Source of the DNA: Nissabacter sp. SGAir0207
GTDB taxonomy: Bacteria; Pseudomonadota; Gammaproteobacteria; Enterobacterales; Enterobacteriaceae
Reading direction: 5' to 3'
Length of the DNA: 64,000 bases
Assembly: GCF_005491205.1 (NCBI RefSeq)
Contig: NZ_CP028035.1
Location: 3,844,001-3,908,000 of the forward strand
Shown here piece after piece: positions 40,770 through 51,477 of this stretch; position 1 is the stretch's first letter; each line of letters opens with the position of its first letter. Under the pieces are notes generated by a model, which did no database searches, was not told the DNA's origin, and worked only from the letters and a program-made list of their open reading frames with translations. Position numbers and translations under genes: made by a program.

Positions 40770-42275
40770 TTATTCCTGTGTTGCGCTGTGTTGCTTGCCG
40801 ACGGCCGCGGCCATCAGCACCTCTTGTGTCGCCTGCCCACGGGCAAACTCGCCGCTGATACGCCCTTCATGCATTACCAGAATGCGATCGCTCATGCCGA
40901 TCACCTCCGGCATCTCCGAGGAGACCAGAATGATGCTTAGCCCCTCCTGCTTGAACTGGTTAATCAGCTGATAGATCTCTTTCTTCGCGCCGACATCCAC
41001 CCCGCGCGTCGGCTCATCCAGAATCAGCACCTTTGGGCGCGTCATCAGGCCGCGGGCGATGGCCACCTTTTGCTGGTTGCCGCCGGAGAGCAGGCCAATC
41101 GGCTGCTCCATTGAAGGGGTTTTGATATTGAACAGCCGGATAAAGTCGCTGACCGCCTGCCGCTCGTCGGCATGGCGCAGCCGTCCGACCTCTTTGCTGA
41201 AGTAGCGCAGGGCGGTCAGCGACATGTTCTCTTTTACTGACATGCCGAGCACCAGCCCGTCACGTTTGCGGTCTTCAGAGATGTAGACGATGCCAGCCGC
41301 CAGCCCCGCCTGTGGGGTACGCGCCGTGACGGGTTGACCATCCAACTCCACGCTGCCGCCGGTACGGGGCAGCGCGCCGTAGAGGATCTTCATCAGCTCG
41401 GTGCGGCCCGCGCCCATCAGCCCGGAGATGCCGAGGATCTCGCCGCTGTGCAGGGTAAAGCTGGCCTGTTCCACCCCCGGCCCACGCACGCCATTTACCA
41501 CCAGCCGCGTTTTGCCGCGTGGTTGGGAGAGGTGCGGGTACTGGTCTTCCAGCTTGCGGCCAACCATCATCTCAATCAGTGACTCCTCCTCCAGCGAGGA
41601 GACCGCGCGCTCAGCGATAAACTGGCCGTCACGGAAGACCGTCACGTCATCGCAAATCTCGAAGATCTCCTTCATCCGGTGGGAGATGTAGACGATGCCG
41701 CACCCCTGACTGCGCAATTCGCGGATGACGCTGAACAGCGAGGCGGTTTCGGTATCGGTCAGGGCGTCGGTCGGCTCATCCATGATGATGACCCGCGAGT
41801 TGAAGCTCAGCACCTTGGCGATCTCGACCATCTGCTGGTCGCCAATCGACAGCTCGCCCACCAGCCGGTGGCTGCTGTGGCGCACGTTGAGGCGCGCCAG
41901 CAGCCTGCCGGCCTCACTGTGCATACGCGCCCAATCGATGCCACCAAACCGGTTTACAAACTCGCGGCCTAAAAAGATGTTCTCCGCAATGGTCAGCTGC
42001 GGGATCAGGTTCAGCTCCTGATGGATGATGCCGATGCCTGCCTCCTGGGAGGCTTTCGGCCCGGCAAAACGGGTCTCCTCTCCCAGATAGCGCAGGCTGC
42101 CTGCTTCCGGCTGGTAGATGCCGGTCAGCACTTTCATCATGGTGGACTTGCCAGCACCATTTTCGCCCACCAGCGCCATCACCCGGCCCGGATAGACGGA
42201 GAGCGCGGCGCCCGACAGCGCCTTGACGCCGGGGAAGGATTTCTCAATGCCTTTAAGTTGCAGTAACGCGTCCAT
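40770..42275 (-). CDS. rbsA: Ribose ABC transporter ATP-binding protein RbsA
   Basis: RbsA is the fused double ATPase of the ribose importer, 501 residues. The first domain has a full Walker [23 protein letters not shown] and [12 protein letters not shown]. The second has the degenerate GLMGAGRTE characteristic of this family, [14 protein letters not shown] and [13 protein letters not shown] at 42275 gives the conserved [10 protein letters not shown] start; 30 upstream in-frame codons run into rbsD and are rejected. It lies 7 bp after rbsD. Confidence 0.98.
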   Translation of the reverse strand: MDALLQLKGIEKSFPGVKALSGAALSVYPGRVMALVGENGAGKSTMMKVLTGIYQPEAGSLRYLGEETRFAGPKASQEAGIGIIHQELNLIPQLTIAENIFLGREFVNRFGGIDWARMHSEAGRLLARLNVRHSSHRLVGELSIGDQQMVEIAKVLSFNSRVIIMDEPTDALTDTETASLFSVIRELRSQGCGIVYISHRMKEIFEICDDVTVFRDGQFIAERAVSSLEEESLIEMMVGRKLEDQYPHLSQPRGKTRLVVNGVRGPGVEQASFTLHSGEILGISGLMGAGRTELMKILYGALPRTGGSVELDGQPVTARTPQAGLAAGIVYISEDRKRDGLVLGMSVKENMSLTALRYFSKEVGRLRHADERQAVSDFIRLFNIKTPSMEQPIGLLSGGNQQKVAIARGLMTRPKVLILDEPTRGVDVGAKKEIYQLINQFKQEGLSIILVSSEMPEVIGMSDRILVMHEGRISGEFARGQATQEVLMAAAVGKQHSATQE

Positions 42276-42282
42276 AAAGACC

Positions 42283-42702
42283 TCAGAAGGTGACGCCAGC
42301 ACAGAGAATGACGTTGGCATAGGGCGAGCACTCCCCGGTGCGCACGATGGCGCGGCTCTGGGCACTCTGCGCCTTGAATGCCTCGTGGTGGATGTAGTCG
42401 ACCACCACCGCCTTGCCCTGCCGTTCGCCCAGTTGCTCCAGGTGGCTCAGCAGTTGCTGGTGGATGACCGGGTTCTGCTCGACCATCTCGACGGCCAGCA
42501 GCGCGCGCTCAACCTGCATCTCTTGGGTAATCACCCCGAGAGTGGTGATGAAATCAGGCACGCCGTGGGTCAGCGCCAGGTCAATGCGCCACGCGCTATC
42601 CGGGATAGGCAGGCCAGCGTCGGCAATTACCAGCTGGTCGGTATGCCCAAGCTGGGCAACGGCATAGGAGAGATCGGCATTCAGTAGGGCGCTCTTTTTC
42701 AT
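42283..42702 (-). CDS. rbsD: D-ribose pyranase
   Basis: RbsD interconverts the pyran and furan forms of ribose so that ribokinase receives the right form. It is 139 residues, as in E. coli, with [17 protein letters not shown] near residue 18 (catalytic His20) and the C-terminal [13 protein letters not shown] motif [18 protein letters not shown]. It is the first gene of the rbsDACBKR operon; promoter and operators lie just upstream. Confidence 0.97.
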   Translation of the reverse strand: MKKSALLNADLSYAVAQLGHTDQLVIADAGLPIPDSAWRIDLALTHGVPDFITTLGVITQEMQVERALLAVEMVEQNPVIHQQLLSHLEQLGERQGKAVVVDYIHHEAFKAQSAQSRAIVRTGECSPYANVILCAGVTF

Positions 42703-42715
42703 TTTTTGCTCCGGC

Positions 42716-42731
42716 AGCGAAACGTTTCGAT
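42716..42731. promoter_or_regulatory. RbsR operator 1
   Basis: AGCGAAACGTTTCGAT is a LacI-family palindrome matching the E. coli rbs operator. It overlaps the expected transcription start of rbsD. Confidence 0.88.
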
Positions 42732-42736
42732 GGTGG

Positions 42737-42764
42737 AGTGTAAAAAATCGGCGTCAGAAGGCAA
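42737..42764 (-). promoter_or_regulatory. rbs operon promoter
   Basis: -35 TTGCCT (42759-42764) and -10 TACACT (42737-42742) are 16 bp apart on the minus strand. The predicted start near 42730 lies within operator 1, about 28 bp before rbsD. Confidence 0.7.
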
Positions 42765-42781
42765 AAGGATTGAGAGAGAAG

Positions 42782-42797
42782 TGTGATCGCCATCGAA
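42782..42797. promoter_or_regulatory. CRP site of the rbs promoter
   Basis: TGTGA-N6-TCGAA carries a perfect left half-site. Its centre is about 60 bp upstream of the predicted start, the class I position for CRP activation. It overlaps operator 2. Confidence 0.6.
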
Positions 42798-42807
42798 ACG
42801 TTTCGCT
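42792..42807. promoter_or_regulatory. RbsR operator 2
   Basis: ATCGAAACGTTTCGCT is a second copy of the operator core, 76 bp (about seven helical turns) from operator 1 and overlapping the CRP site. Confidence 0.8.
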
Positions 42808-42865
42808 GGCAGCAGGGGAACACGCGGCAAAATTTGACTTAGTGCCACTTCGCCTGACGACAGGC

Positions 42866-42892
42866 ATGAAAAAGGGCCTCCGTGGAGGCCCT
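42866..42892 (-). terminator. Intrinsic terminator after kup
   Basis: On the minus strand stem AGGGCCTC/GAGGCCCT with a CACG loop is followed by TTTTT. It separates kup from the rbs operon. Confidence 0.9.
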
Positions 42893-42897
42893 CGTCA

Positions 42898-44766
42898 CTA
42901 AATCTCGACCTGGGTGCCCAGCTCGATCACCCGGTTGGGCGGGATCTGGAACTGGTCTGGCGCACGCAGGGCATTGCGGCTCAGCGTCATGAACAGTTTG
43001 CCGCGGATGCGCAGATACCACGGGCGTTTACCAAGGATCAACGATTCGTGGGACATAAAGAAGGAGGTCTCCATCATCCGGCAGGGCAGTCCCTCCAGCC
43101 CGCAGCGGTGGAAAATCTCCTCGACGTTCGGCGTCTCCTTAAACCCGTAGCTGGCCACCACCCGCCAGAAGGTGGGCGAGAGCTGCTCAATGCTGACGCG
43201 ACGGACGTTATGCACGAAGGGCGCGTCCTCGGTGCGCAGTGTCAGCAGCACCACACGCTCATGCAGCACCTTATTGTGCTTCAGGTTATGCAGCAGGGCG
43301 AAGGGGATGACATTGATGGCGCGCGACATATAGACCGCAGTGCCCGGCACCCGCACCGGCGGTGACTTCTCCAGCGAGGCGATCATCGCCTCCAGCGAGT
43401 TGCCGTGCTCATGCATCCGGCGCAGCAGGCGGAAGCGCTCGCTCTTCCAAGTGGTCATGATGACGAACATCACCAGCCCCAGCGTCAGCGGCAACCAGCC
43501 GCCGGAGAAGAGCTTGGCGGCATTGGCGGAGAACATCGGCACATCAATCACCAGCAGGATCACCAGTAGCGCGCCCACCAGCACCAGATTCCAGTTCCAG
43601 TTCTTGCGCGCCACCACACAGGAGAGGATGGAGGTCAGCACCATGGTGCCGGTCACGGCAATGCCGTAGGCCGCGGCCAGGTTACTGGAGTGCTGGAAGC
43701 TGGCAATCACAATTACCACCGCCACGTAGAGCGTCCAGTTGATCACCGGGATGTAGATCTGGCCGGACTCCATCTCCGAGGTATGGATGATGCGCATCGG
43801 CGGCAGGTAGCCCAACCGCACGGCCTGACGCGTCAGGGAGAAGACGCCGGAGATCACTGCCTGCGAGGCGATGACCGTCGCCAGCGTTGCCAGCACCAGC
43901 AACGGCACCAGCGCCCAATCCGGGGCCAACAGGAAGAAGGGGTTTTTGATCGCCGAGGGGTTCTGCAACAGCAGCGCGCCCTGACCAAAGTAGTTCAGCA
44001 CCAGAGAGGGCAGTACCGCGATGAACCACGCCAAACGGATCGGTTTTTTGCCGAAGTGGCCCATATCGGCATACAGCGCCTCCACCCCAGTGATGGAGAG
44101 CACCACCGCGCCGAGCGCAAAGAAGGAGAGCGCCTTGTGATCAATAAAGAAGCTGACCGCCCAGGCCGGGTTCAGCGCCTGCAACACGTCCGGGTTGCCC
44201 ATGATGCCGCGCACGCCCAGCGCCGCCAGCACCAAAAACCAGACCAGCATCACCGGGGCGAAGAACTTGCTGACGCTGCCGGTACCGTGCTTCTGGATCA
44301 TAAACAGCAGTGTCAGCACCACAATCGAGCAGGGGACGATATACGCCTCCAGCGATGGCGCGGCGATCTCCAGCCCCTCAATCGCGGACATCACCGATAC
44401 CGCCGGGGTGATCACGACCTCACCATAGAAGAAGCTGCCGCCAATCAGGCCCAGAATGACCACCGTGGCCGTCAGGCGGGCGGAGGTGTGCCGCCCGGCC
44501 AGTGACATCAGGGTCAAAATCCCCCCCTCCCCGGCGTTGTCGGCCCGCAGGACATAGGAGAGGTACTTCAGCGAGACGACCAGAATCAGCAACCAGAAGA
44601 TCAGGGAGAGGAAGCCGAATACCACATCGGGACGCACATCAAAGCCGTAATGCTCAGAAAAACACTCCCTCAGGGTATAGAGGGGACTGGTACCGATGTC
44701 GCCGTAGACCACCCCAATGGCGGCCAGGGTCATGGCTGACAGTGACTTTTTATGCTCTGTGCTCAT
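42898..44766 (-). CDS. kup: Low-affinity K+ uptake protein Kup
   Basis: Kup is an inner-membrane K+:H+ symporter of the HAK/KUP/KT family. It is 622 residues, as in E. coli. The first helix region carries [14 protein letters not shown], about twelve transmembrane segments follow up to residue 460, and a cytoplasmic C-terminal domain ends in [14 protein letters not shown]. It is divergent from ravA; the shared spacer 44767-45029 holds no gene that I can see. Confidence 0.97.
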   Translation of the reverse strand: MSTEHKKSLSAMTLAAIGVVYGDIGTSPLYTLRECFSEHYGFDVRPDVVFGFLSLIFWLLILVVSLKYLSYVLRADNAGEGGILTLMSLAGRHTSARLTATVVILGLIGGSFFYGEVVITPAVSVMSAIEGLEIAAPSLEAYIVPCSIVVLTLLFMIQKHGTGSVSKFFAPVMLVWFLVLAALGVRGIMGNPDVLQALNPAWAVSFFIDHKALSFFALGAVVLSITGVEALYADMGHFGKKPIRLAWFIAVLPSLVLNYFGQGALLLQNPSAIKNPFFLLAPDWALVPLLVLATLATVIASQAVISGVFSLTRQAVRLGYLPPMRIIHTSEMESGQIYIPVINWTLYVAVVIVIASFQHSSNLAAAYGIAVTGTMVLTSILSCVVARKNWNWNLVLVGALLVILLVIDVPMFSANAAKLFSGGWLPLTLGLVMFVIMTTWKSERFRLLRRMHEHGNSLEAMIASLEKSPPVRVPGTAVYMSRAINVIPFALLHNLKHNKVLHERVVLLTLRTEDAPFVHNVRRVSIEQLSPTFWRVVASYGFKETPNVEEIFHRCGLEGLPCRMMETSFFMSHESLILGKRPWYLRIRGKLFMTLSRNALRAPDQFQIPPNRVIELGTQVEI

Positions 44767-45029
44767 AACTCGTTTCTTTTGCTAGAACATCCATAAGCGA
44801 TGCGTGCGCCAGTTCCAGAACGCCCACCAAAAAGCGCACAGTATGCATGAATTACCGCTAATGCCCATCGATAAATCGCGGCCTTTACTGCCAGAACCGC
44901 AGCGAGCGCCAACTCAATGAGGATAGAAAATTACTGCGAATCAACAAGCTACTGGCGCAAAAAATAACAGTGGATTAATCGCGGGCGGCAAACCAGAATG
45001 CCTTAACCGAAAGAAAATGAAGGGTAATT

Positions 45030-46538
45030 ATGGTGCACACAACGGGACTGGCTGAACGCATCGCGCGGCTCAGCAATGCGCTTGAGAGCGGACTGTATGA
45101 ACGTCAGGATGCCATCCGGCTCTGCCTGCTGGCGGCGCTGTGCGGCGAGAGCGTTTTCTTGCTGGGGCCGCCGGGCATCGCCAAGAGCCTGATCGCCCGC
45201 CGCCTGAAGTACGCCTTCCGCCATGCCCGCGCCTTTGAGTACCTGATGACCCGCTTCTCAACGCCGGAAGAGGTGTTCGGCCCGCTCTCCATTCAGGCGC
45301 TGAAAGATGAGGGGCGCTACCAGCGCCTGACGCGTGGCTACCTGCCAGAGGCGGAGATTGTCTTTCTCGATGAGATTTGGAAAGCCGGCCCCGCCATCCT
45401 CAATACCCTGCTGACTGCCATCAACGAGCGCCGCTTCCGCAATGGCGACGATGAGACTGCCATCCCGCTGCGCCTGCTGGTGGCCGCCTCGAATGAATTG
45501 CCGGAGGCTGACAGCAGCCTGGAAGCGCTCTATGACCGGATGCTGATCCGGCTGTGGCTCGACAAGGTGCAGGACAAACAGAACTTCCGCGCCCTGCTGA
45601 CCCAACGCGCCAGCGAAAAAGAGAACCCAGTGCCGGAGAACCTCGCCATCACGGATGAGGAGTTCCACCAGTGGCAGCGGGAGATCCCGGCCATCAGCCT
45701 GCCGGACAGCTGCTTTGAGCTGATTTTCCAGCTGCGCGAGCGGCTGGATGCGCAGGAGGAGTCGCCCTATGTCTCTGACCGCCGTTGGAAGAAAGCCCTG
45801 CGCCTATTGCAGGCCAGCGCCTTCTTCAGTGGCCGGCAGGCCATCACCCCGGTCGATCTGGTGCTGCTCAAGGATTGCCTGTGGCATGACCTGAACGCCT
45901 ACACCGCGTTCCAGCAACAGCTGGAGCAGTTGCTCACTACCCAGGCCTACCAGCAGCAGTCACTGATCCTGCAAATCCACCAGTTGCACCAACAGTGGCT
46001 ACGCGAGCAACAGCAACTCAGCGATAGCAAGGCGATCAAGGTCAGCAAAAAAGCCGCCATCTTCAGCCGCACGCCGCACTACGTACTGGAGCTGGCGGGC
46101 GAAGAGAAGACGCTGACCCTGTTGCTGCACACCCCGCTGCACCTGCATGAGATCCAGGTGACCCACCTGCTGGTGGAGCGCGACGAGCTGGACAACTGGC
46201 TACAGAAGGGCGGCGCGATGCGTGGCAAACTCAACGGCATCGGCTTTGCCCAGACGGTGGAGCTGGAGGTGGATGAGAAGCTGCAACTGGCGGTACTGGA
46301 TGTCAGCCGACAGCGTTCGGTGCTCTCACTGCCGGGCACGCAGTCAGCCGCCGTCTCACCGGAGATTTTGGCCCAGCTGGACACGCTAACTGAGAAACTG
46401 GCCCAGCAGCGGCGACTGTTTGCCTCGCACCAACCCTGCCTGTTTGTGCCAGCTGCCTGGCTGGCGAAAATTGAGGGGAGCCTGATGCAGGTGGCGGAGC
46501 AGATCAAGAAACAGCGCCAGACTTTCAGCGGGAAATAG
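45030..46538 (+). CDS. ravA: MoxR-family AAA+ ATPase RavA
   Basis: RavA is a hexameric ATPase that, with ViaA, acts as a chaperone on respiratory complexes and binds the lysine decarboxylase CadA (LdcI) in E. coli. It is 502 residues (498). Walker A is GPPGIAKS at 46-53, and Walker B is in [16 protein letters not shown] sensor region [19 protein letters not shown] follows, then the discoidal triple-helical/LARA domain in the C-terminal third, which diverges more from E. coli. The viaA gene follows 3 bp after the stop. Confidence 0.96.
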   Translation: MVHTTGLAERIARLSNALESGLYERQDAIRLCLLAALCGESVFLLGPPGIAKSLIARRLKYAFRHARAFEYLMTRFSTPEEVFGPLSIQALKDEGRYQRLTRGYLPEAEIVFLDEIWKAGPAILNTLLTAINERRFRNGDDETAIPLRLLVAASNELPEADSSLEALYDRMLIRLWLDKVQDKQNFRALLTQRASEKENPVPENLAITDEEFHQWQREIPAISLPDSCFELIFQLRERLDAQEESPYVSDRRWKKALRLLQASAFFSGRQAITPVDLVLLKDCLWHDLNAYTAFQQQLEQLLTTQAYQQQSLILQIHQLHQQWLREQQQLSDSKAIKVSKKAAIFSRTPHYVLELAGEEKTLTLLLHTPLHLHEIQVTHLLVERDELDNWLQKGGAMRGKLNGIGFAQTVELEVDEKLQLAVLDVSRQRSVLSLPGTQSAAVSPEILAQLDTLTEKLAQQRRLFASHQPCLFVPAAWLAKIEGSLMQVAEQIKKQRQTFSGK

Positions 46539-46541
46539 CCG

Positions 46542-48002
46542 ATGCTGAGCCTGCATACGCTGGATATGCTGCTATCGATCAACCAGAGCGAGCTGATTGA
46601 GGAGATCATCATCGGCCTGCTGGCCACGCCGCAACTCGCCCTGTTCTTCGAGAAATTCCCGCGGTTGAAACGGGCGCTGCTCAAGGATCTGCCCGCCTGG
46701 AAGCAGCGGCTGGCGCGGCGAGTCGATGAGGCCACGGTGCCGCCAGCGCTGACCAAGGAGTTCTACTTCTATCAGCGCAGCATGACCGAAAGCCCCGCCC
46801 AATTTTACCAACACCTGCCCGGCATCGTGCGCGATCTGCGGGCGATGGACTCCCCCTTCGCCCCAGAGGCAGAGGTGCTGCTGGAGGGGATAGATCCCAG
46901 CCAGAGCCACAGTGACGGCCTGCAAACCCTCTTTATACAACGCTGGCGCATGAGCCTGACCCTTCAGGCCATTACCCTGCACCACCAGTTGCTGGAGCAG
47001 GAGCGCGAGCAATTGCTGGCCGAGCTGCAACAGCGGCTGGCGATGAGTGGCGCGCTGGTGCCGCTGCTGGCGGAAAATGACAGCGCCGCGGGCCGGCTGT
47101 GGGACATGAGTCGTGGCGAGCTGTATGCCGGCAACTACCGGCAGCTGCTGGACTATGGCGCCTTCCTGCAACAGCAACCGGAGCTGAATCGGCTGGCAGA
47201 GCGGTTGGGCCGCAGTCAGGCAGCCAAAAGCGTACCGCAGGACAACGCTGCGATGGAGCCTTACCGCCAGCTGGTGCGGGAGCCAGCCACCGTGCCGGAG
47301 CAGGTCAGCGGCCTGCACCAAAGCGACGACATCCTGCGCCTGCTGCCGACCGAACTGGCGATGCTGGGGCTGAGCGAGCTGGAGTTTGAGTTCTATCGCC
47401 GGCTGCTGGAGAAGCGGCTGATGACCTACCGGCTCCAGGGCGACGCCTGGCAGGAGCGCACCATGATGCGGCCGGTCACCCACCACCACCATGAGGAGCA
47501 GCCGCGCGGGCCGTTTGTGGTCTGCGTCGATACCTCTGGCTCTATGGGCGGTTTCAATGAACAGTGCGCCAAGGCGTTCTGTCTGGCGCTGTTGCGCATC
47601 GCCCTGGCGGACAAGCGACGCTGCTTCGTGATGCTGTTCGCCACTGAGATCGTGCAGTATGAGCTGACGGACGCCAGCGGGATCGAGCAGGCGATCCGTT
47701 TCCTCGGCCAGCACTTCCGCGGCGGCACGGATCTGGCAGCCTGCCTCTCTGCCACGCTGAAAAAGCTGGAGGATCGCGAGTGGCACGATGCTGACGCGGT
47801 GGTGATCTCCGATTTCATCGCCCAACGTCTGCCGGATCCGCTGGTGGATAAAGTGCGAGGCCATCAGCAGAAACGGCAGCAACGCTTCCATGCCGTCGCG
47901 ATGTCTGCCTATGGCAAGCCCGGCATCATGCGCATCTTCGACCACATCTGGCGCTTCGACACCAGCCTGAAGAGCCGACTGGTGCGGCGTCTGCACCGCT
48001 AG
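46542..48002 (+). CDS. viaA: VWA-domain protein ViaA
   Basis: ViaA is the partner of RavA. It is 486 residues (483 in E. coli). An N-terminal helical region is followed by a C-terminal von Willebrand factor A domain whose MIDAS motif [10 protein letters not shown] places DTSGS at 330-334, with the later conserved [11 protein letters not shown] and [14 protein letters not shown]. It is co-transcribed with ravA. In this genome asnC follows directly, 81 bp on, with no asnA between. Confidence 0.96.
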   Translation: MLSLHTLDMLLSINQSELIEEIIIGLLATPQLALFFEKFPRLKRALLKDLPAWKQRLARRVDEATVPPALTKEFYFYQRSMTESPAQFYQHLPGIVRDLRAMDSPFAPEAEVLLEGIDPSQSHSDGLQTLFIQRWRMSLTLQAITLHHQLLEQEREQLLAELQQRLAMSGALVPLLAENDSAAGRLWDMSRGELYAGNYRQLLDYGAFLQQQPELNRLAERLGRSQAAKSVPQDNAAMEPYRQLVREPATVPEQVSGLHQSDDILRLLPTELAMLGLSELEFEFYRRLLEKRLMTYRLQGDAWQERTMMRPVTHHHHEEQPRGPFVVCVDTSGSMGGFNEQCAKAFCLALLRIALADKRRCFVMLFATEIVQYELTDASGIEQAIRFLGQHFRGGTDLAACLSATLKKLEDREWHDADAVVISDFIAQRLPDPLVDKVRGHQQKRQQRFHAVAMSAYGKPGIMRIFDHIWRFDTSLKSRLVRRLHR

Positions 48003-48083
48003 CCAGCGCCTGATAACCATAGCCCTGCCGGTCGAGATCCACTATCTTCTCCCCATTGCATGTCATCACGCAGAGGTGGAAAA

Positions 48084-48545
48084 GTGACAGAAGTGTACCA
48101 AATCGACAATCTTGATCGCGGCATCCTGAATGCCCTGATGGAGAACGCGCGCACGGCCTATGCGGAGCTGGCAAAGGTGTTCAACGTCAGCCCCGGCACC
48201 ATCCATGTACGGGTAGAGAAGATGAAGCAGGCCGGCATCATCACCGGTGCCTGCATCCAGGTAAACCCCAAGCAGCTGGGCTATGACGTCTGCTGCTTCA
48301 TCGGCATTATCCTCAAGAGCGCCAAAGATTACCCCTCGGCGCTGAAAAAGCTGGAGAGCCTGGAGGAGGTGGTGGAGGCGTACTACACCACCGGGCACTA
48401 CAGCATCTTCATCAAGGTGATGTGCCGATCGATCGACGCACTCCAACAGGTACTTATCAACAAGATCCAAACCATCGATGAGATCCAGTCCACCGAGACG
48501 TTGATCTCCTTGCAGAACCCGATCATGCGTGCGATCGCCCCCTGA
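48084..48545 (+). CDS. asnC: Lrp/AsnC-family regulator AsnC
   Basis: AsnC is an asparagine-responsive regulator that in E. coli activates asnA and affects mnmG. It is 153 residues (152). An N-terminal helix-turn-helix (about 5-60, ARTAYAELAKVFNVSPGTIHVRV) is followed by the RAM ligand domain, with YYTTGHYSIFIKV. The start is GTG at 48084, with GAGG seven bases upstream. Its usual divergent target asnA is not here. mioC follows on the same strand. Confidence 0.95.
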   Translation: MTEVYQIDNLDRGILNALMENARTAYAELAKVFNVSPGTIHVRVEKMKQAGIITGACIQVNPKQLGYDVCCFIGIILKSAKDYPSALKKLESLEEVVEAYYTTGHYSIFIKVMCRSIDALQQVLINKIQTIDEIQSTETLISLQNPIMRAIAP

Positions 48546-48567
48546 CGAGAAAAAGTTCATACCCATA

Positions 48568-48576
48568 TTGTCCACA
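48568..48576 (+). promoter_or_regulatory. DnaA box at the mioC promoter
   Basis: TTGTCCACA differs from the DnaA consensus TTATCCACA at one base. It lies 26 bp upstream of a TACAAT -10 element (48602-48607), matching the DnaA-repressed mioC promoter of E. coli. Confidence 0.7.
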
Positions 48577-48636
48577 GGTAGATCCCAACTGATTCACAGC
48601 GTACAATACGCCCTCTTTATATCAGGTGGGATCATT

Positions 48637-49080
48637 ATGGCTGACATTACCCTGATCAGTGGCAGTACCCTTGGCAGTGCTGAATACGTCGCCGAACATT
48701 TGGCCGAAAAGTTGGAAGATGCCGGTTTCTCCACAGAGACCCTGCATGGCCCGGCACTTGATGAGCTGCCACCGGCGGGCATCTGGCTGCTGGTGAGTTC
48801 AACGCATGGCGCGGGTGATCTGCCTGATAACCTGCAACCCCTGCTGGAGGAGATCGAGGAGCAACAACCCGATCTTTCCCCGATCCGTTTTGGCGCAGTG
48901 GGTCTTGGCAGCAGCGAATATGACACCTTCTGTGGCGCGATCAAAACGCTGGAAACCGCATTGATCGCCCGCGGCGCCAAAAAGATCGGCGATCGCCTCG
49001 AGATCGACGTGACGGAGCATGAGATCCCCGAAGACCCCGCCGAAGCCTGGCTGATCGATTGGGTAAAATTACTCAAATAA
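48637..49080 (+). CDS. mioC: Flavodoxin-like protein MioC
   Basis: MioC is a short-chain FMN flavodoxin, 147 residues, as in E. coli. It has the phosphate-binding loop SGSTLGSAEYVAE near residue 7, the STHGAGDLPDNL loop near 53 and GSSEYDTFCGA near 91. It has been linked to biotin synthase activity in vitro and to oriC through its promoter, which reads toward the origin. ATG at 48637 is chosen by length and the MADITLISGS start. Confidence 0.96.
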   Translation: MADITLISGSTLGSAEYVAEHLAEKLEDAGFSTETLHGPALDELPPAGIWLLVSSTHGAGDLPDNLQPLLEEIEEQQPDLSPIRFGAVGLGSSEYDTFCGAIKTLETALIARGAKKIGDRLEIDVTEHEIPEDPAEAWLIDWVKLLK

Positions 49081-49102
49081 GGTCAAAGATCACGCGATCA
49101 GT

Positions 49103-49362
49103 TGTGGATAACTACCGTTAAAAGCAGGGTAAAACCGGTAGTTATCCCGATAACAACCTGGCCTTCCAAAAGTGCCTGTGTATAAAACCGCGATCAGATC
49201 CCAGCTTATACGTTCCAGGATCACCGATCATTCACAGCTAATGATCGTCTATAACGCCCTGTATCCCATCAGGAATCGGGAGTTATGCACAGAGGATCGC
49301 GATCCTAATAAGAGATCTAATAAAGAGATCTTTAAATAAAAAAGATCTTCTTTTAATTACCT
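49103..49362 (-). other. Chromosomal replication origin oriC
   Basis: This lies between mioC and mnmG, the standard enteric position. On the minus strand (from mnmG to mioC) it follows E. coli oriC. The AT-rich unwinding region has repeated AGATCTNTT-type 13-mers at 49303-49362. Box R1 is TTATGCACA on the plus strand (49283-49291). The conserved ATGATCGGTGATCCTGGA region contains the IHF/I-site area. R2 is TGTGTATAA (49177-49185), R3 is the degenerate TTATCCCGA (49142-49150), and R4 is TGTGGATAA (49103-49111). More than ten GATC sites lie across it. R1 differs by one base from the E. coli TTATCCACA. Confidence 0.95.
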
Positions 49363-49467
49363 GCGATCCCAGGATCCTAAGTCGCTTGGTTGCAAGACCA
49401 AACTTAAGTAGAATCCCCCACCCCAGGGCAAACCACGATCATTCGCATAACCGCGAGGTGCAGTACC

Positions 49468-51357
49468 ATGTTTTATCCAGACCATTTTGACGTCATCATC
49501 ATCGGTGGTGGCCACGCCGGTACCGAGGCGGCCATGGCGGCTGCCCGTATGGGACGACAAACCCTATTGTTAACGCATAACATTGATACGCTTGGACAAA
49601 TGTCCTGTAACCCAGCGATCGGTGGCATCGGAAAAGGACATCTGGTTAAAGAAGTGGACGCCCTCGGCGGGTTGATGGCCACGGCGATCGATCACGCTGG
49701 CATCCAGTTTAGGATACTAAACGCGAGCAAAGGCCCGGCCGTTCGCGCCACCCGCGCTCAGGCGGATCGCGTGCTCTATCGTCAGGCGGTACGCACTGCG
49801 CTGGAGAACCAGCCCAACCTGATGATCTTCCAGCAGGCGGTAGAAGATCTGATCGTCGAGAACGATCGGGTGGTGGGCGCCGTGACCCAGATGGGCCTCA
49901 AGTTCCGCGCGAAAGCGGTGGTGCTGACCGTGGGTACCTTCCTGGATGGCAAGATCCACATCGGCCTGGAGAACTACAGCGGTGGCCGTGCTGGCGATCC
50001 TCCGTCGATCCCGCTGGCCCGCCGCCTGCGTGAGCTGCCGCTGCGCGTGAACCGCCTCAAGACCGGCACACCACCGCGTATCGATGCGCGCACCATCGAC
50101 TTCAGCGTGCTGGAAGCGCAGCATGGCGACCACCCGGCACCGGTGTTCTCGTTCATGGGCAATGCCTCCCAGCACCCACGCCAGATCCCGTGCTACATCA
50201 CCCATACCAATGAGCAGACGCATGAGGTGATCCGAAACAACCTGGATCGCAGCCCGATGTACGCCGGGATCATCGAAGGGATCGGCCCGCGCTACTGCCC
50301 GTCGATCGAAGACAAGGTGATGCGCTTTGCCGATCGCAACGCCCACCAGATCTTCCTGGAGCCGGAAGGGCTGACCAGCAACGAAATTTATCCGAATGGC
50401 ATCTCCACCAGCCTGCCGTTCGATGTCCAGATGCAGATTGTCCGCTCCATGCGTGGCATGGAGAATGCCCGTATCGTGCGTCCGGGTTACGCCATCGAGT
50501 ATGATTTCTTCGATCCGCGTGACCTGAAGCCGACGCTGGAGAGCAAGTTCATCCACGGCCTGTTCTTCGCGGGCCAGATCAACGGCACCACCGGCTATGA
50601 AGAGGCGGCGGCGCAGGGCCTGCTGGCTGGCCTGAACGCCGGCCGTTACGCCAACGAGGATGAGGGCTGGTCACCACGCCGCGATCAGGCTTACCTCGGC
50701 GTGCTGGTTGATGACCTGAGCACCCTCGGCACCAAAGAGCCGTACCGCATGTTTACTTCGCGTGCCGAGTACCGCCTGATGCTGCGTGAGGACAATGCCG
50801 ACCTGCGCCTGACGGAGAAGGGGCGTGAGCTGGGTCTGGTTGATGACACCCGCTGGGCGCGCTACTGCGAGAAAGTGGAGCAGATCGAACAGGAGCGCCA
50901 GCGTCTGCGCAGCCTGTGGGTGCACCCGCACGCCGAGCAGGTGGAGCAGGTCAATGCGCTGCTGAAAGCACCGCTCTCTCGTGAGGCCAGCGGTGAGGAG
51001 TTGCTGCGCCGCCCGGAGATGACCTACCAGCAGATGGTCTCCATGTCGGCGTTCGCCCCGGGGCTGAGCGATCCACAGGCGGCGGAGCAGGTTGAGATCC
51101 AGGTGAAGTATGAAGGCTACATCGCCCGCCAGCAGGATGAGATCGAGCGCCAACAGCGCAACGAGAACACTGTGCTGCCAGCGGATCTGGATTACCGTCA
51201 GGTCTCCGGCCTGTCGAATGAAGTGATCGCCAAGCTGAACGATCACAAACCCAGCTCCATCGGTCAGGCGTCACGCATCTCCGGCATTACGCCAGCCGCC
51301 ATCTCCATCCTGCTTGTCTGGCTGAAGAAACAGGGCCTGCTGCGCCGCAGCGCCTGA
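49468..51357 (+). CDS. mnmG: tRNA U34 carboxymethylaminomethyl synthase subunit MnmG
   Basis: With MnmE, this FAD enzyme adds the cmnm5 group to U34 of several tRNAs. It is 629 residues, as in E. coli. FAD-binding [13 protein letters not shown] (GGGHAG at 13-18) is followed by [16 protein letters not shown] with the functional Cys, [11 protein letters not shown], and the C-terminal helical domain for MnmE and tRNA. It is transcribed away from oriC, and in E. coli its transcription affects origin firing. rsmG follows after a hairpin. Confidence 0.98.
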   Translation: MFYPDHFDVIIIGGGHAGTEAAMAAARMGRQTLLLTHNIDTLGQMSCNPAIGGIGKGHLVKEVDALGGLMATAIDHAGIQFRILNASKGPAVRATRAQADRVLYRQAVRTALENQPNLMIFQQAVEDLIVENDRVVGAVTQMGLKFRAKAVVLTVGTFLDGKIHIGLENYSGGRAGDPPSIPLARRLRELPLRVNRLKTGTPPRIDARTIDFSVLEAQHGDHPAPVFSFMGNASQHPRQIPCYITHTNEQTHEVIRNNLDRSPMYAGIIEGIGPRYCPSIEDKVMRFADRNAHQIFLEPEGLTSNEIYPNGISTSLPFDVQMQIVRSMRGMENARIVRPGYAIEYDFFDPRDLKPTLESKFIHGLFFAGQINGTTGYEEAAAQGLLAGLNAGRYANEDEGWSPRRDQAYLGVLVDDLSTLGTKEPYRMFTSRAEYRLMLREDNADLRLTEKGRELGLVDDTRWARYCEKVEQIEQERQRLRSLWVHPHAEQVEQVNALLKAPLSREASGEELLRRPEMTYQQMVSMSAFAPGLSDPQAAEQVEIQVKYEGYIARQQDEIERQQRNENTVLPADLDYRQVSGLSNEVIAKLNDHKPSSIGQASRISGITPAAISILLVWLKKQGLLRRSA

Positions 51358-51363
51358 TTCTGC

Positions 51364-51391
51364 CCGCCGCCAGCCTGAAAGCTGGCGGCGG
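51364..51391 (+). other. Strong GC hairpin after mnmG
   Basis: An 11-bp perfect stem CCGCCGCCAGC/GCTGGCGGCGG with loop CTGAAA starts 6 bp after the mnmG stop. Only CCTCTTT follows, so it is a weak terminator at best and may instead attenuate or stabilise the message before rsmG. Confidence 0.65.
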
Positions 51392-51477
51392 CCTCTTTGC
51401 CTTCGCTGCGCTCTGCACTATCATCAGTGGCAAGCTTCATCTCTTGCCATGCTCTACGCTTGCCAAAGGAATTTCCC

